A DNA stretch of 64,000 nt, from NCBI RefSeq assembly GCF_001642995.1, contig NZ_LOHS01000101.1, positions 1 through 64,000 of the forward strand, written 5' to 3'. A model generated the notes under the pieces. The model was not told the DNA's origin, searched no databases, and was given only the letters and a program-made list of their open reading frames with translations. This DNA is from Streptomyces jeddahensis (lineage in GTDB: Bacteria > Actinomycetota > Actinomycetes > Streptomycetales > Streptomycetaceae). Made by a program: the position numbers and the translations under genes. Position 1 is the first letter of the stretch, and every line of letters begins with the position of its first letter. Positions 63,079-64,000 of this stretch are shown in pieces.

Positions 63079-64000
63079 ATGGCCGACGAGAACATTCCGA
63101 GCATCCCCGAGGACGAGGGCCAGACGCTCCGCGTCGAGCCCGTCGGACTCGAGACCGAGATGCAGCGCTCGTATCTCGACTACGCGATGTCCGTCATCGT
63201 GTCGCGTGCGCTGCCCGACGTACGGGACGGCCTCAAGCCCGTCCACCGCCGTGTGCTGTACGCCATGTACGACGGCGGGTACCGGCCCGAGCGCGGTTTC
63301 TACAAGTGCGCCCGCGTCGTCGGCGACGTCATGGGCAACTACCACCCGCACGGCGACTCCTCGATCTACGACGCGCTGGTCCGCCTCGCGCAGCCGTGGT
63401 CGATGCGGATGCCGCTGGTGGACTCCAACGGCAACTTCGGCTCCCCGGGCAACGACCCCGCGGCCGCCATGCGGTACACCGAGTGCAAGATGGCGCCGCT
63501 GTCCATGGAGATGGTCCGCGACATCGACGAGGAGACCGTCGACTTCACGGACAACTACGACGGCCGCTCCCAGGAGCCGACCGTCCTGCCGTCCCGCTTC
63601 CCGAACCTGCTGATCAACGGCTCGGCCGGTATCGCGGTCGGCATGGCCACGAACATCCCGCCGCACAACCTCCGCGAGGTCGCGGCCGGCGCCCAGTGGT
63701 ACCTGGACAACCCCGAGGCCACGCACGAGGAGCTCCTGGACGCGCTGATCGAGCGGATCAAGGGCCCGGACTTCCCGACCGGCGCCCTGGTGGTTGGCCG
63801 CAAGGGCATCGAGGAGGCGTACCGCACCGGTCGCGGCTCCATCACGATGCGCGCGGTCGTCGAGGTCGAGGAGATCCAGGGCCGCCAGTGCCTGGTGGTC
63901 ACGGAACTGCCGTACCAGGTCAACCCGGACAACCTCGCGCAGAAGATCGCCGACCTCGTCAAGGACGGCAGGATCGGCGGCATCGCCGACGTCCGCGACG
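63079..64000 (+). CDS. gyrA: DNA gyrase subunit A (5' part, cut by window end)
   Basis: The first 307 residues of GyrA are visible. The breakage-reunion domain begins QTLRVEPVGLETEMQRSYLD. The QRDR segment reads HPHGDSSIYDALVRLAQ and the catalytic Tyr is in AAMRYTECKM. ATG 63079 follows a short 42-bp gap with AAGGA. The frame is open at the window end, so this is incomplete rather than broken. Confidence 0.97.
   Translation, partial: MADENIPSIPEDEGQTLRVEPVGLETEMQRSYLDYAMSVIVSRALPDVRDGLKPVHRRVLYAMYDGGYRPERGFYKCARVVGDVMGNYHPHGDSSIYDALVRLAQPWSMRMPLVDSNGNFGSPGNDPAAAMRYTECKMAPLSMEMVRDIDEETVDFTDNYDGRSQEPTVLPSRFPNLLINGSAGIAVGMATNIPPHNLREVAAGAQWYLDNPEATHEELLDALIERIKGPDFPTGALVVGRKGIEEAYRTGRGSITMRAVVEVEEIQGRQCLVVTELPYQVNPDNLAQKIADLVKDGRIGGIADVRD

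Noticed and set aside
1..64000. tRNA, rRNA and IS element search by eye
   Set aside because: No tRNA cloverleaf, rRNA segment, transposase or long terminal repeat was recognised; a short ncRNA could be missed without folding tools.

Overview
The window is the origin-proximal core of a Streptomyces (or very closely related actinomycete) chromosome. The evidence is the high G+C, the many GTG starts, the order rpmH-dnaA-oriC-dnaN-gnd-recF-DUF721-gyrB-gyrA, rnpA-yidD-yidC-jag-rsmG-parA-parB on the other side of dnaA, and the morphogenesis pair ssgA/ssgR. About 52 genes are recognisable. I see no phage, IS element, CRISPR array, tRNA or rRNA.

Layout. 0-6 kb: a metallophosphoesterase, a small membrane protein, thiC behind a TPP riboswitch, and a YibE/F-type membrane protein. 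6-17.7 kb: ssgA/ssgR, then mostly single small genes (DUF5326 and holin-like membrane proteins, cupin, low-molecular-weight phosphatase + PLP enzyme, LysR regulator, Nudix hydrolase, a long flavohaemoglobin, two GNAT acetyltransferases, a beta-lactamase-family hydrolase). 17.8-25 kb: dnaB, a MATE exporter, the rpsF-ssb-rpsR-rplI operon, and femX. 25-35 kb: a PLP alanine-racemase-like protein, a GT87-like membrane protein, a bifunctional penicillin-binding protein, a PadR regulator, inositol-phosphate synthase, an MFS transporter and an LppU-like protein. 35-46.5 kb: pcnA, then an envelope/stress run (DUF6049, murJ, a pseudokinase, sigT and its zinc-finger anti-sigma, trxB, trxA). 46.5-64 kb: GNAT, parB/parA, rsmG, jag, yidC, yidD, rnpA, rpmH, then dnaA, oriC, dnaN, gnd, recF, DUF721, gyrB and the 5' part of gyrA (cut by the window edge).

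How it works together. DnaA (dnaA) acts on about 19 DnaA boxes in the 890-bp dnaA-dnaN gap, DnaB/DnaN/Ssb/RecF/gyrase serve the fork, and ParA/ParB act on the parS sites. I count 10 perfect GTTTCACGTGAAAC sites and 3 one-mismatch variants, all between 4.4 and 49.9 kb, and none on the gyrase side of oriC. Envelope and morphogenesis genes (murJ, pbp, femX, ssgA, yidC) are interspersed.

Most notable sequence observations: a parS-like palindrome inside the variable arm of the thiC TPP riboswitch; two parS sites at the centres of 44-bp and 32-bp palindromes in one convergent gap; DnaA-box-like sites on both sides of dnaB, 36 kb from oriC; seven 7-residue repeats in the DnaA linker; tandem repeats that run through stop codons at several genes; a clean PadR-type operator; a PLP protein lacking the second racemase catalytic motif. 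I found no wholly new multi-gene system; this is mainly conserved core chromosome.
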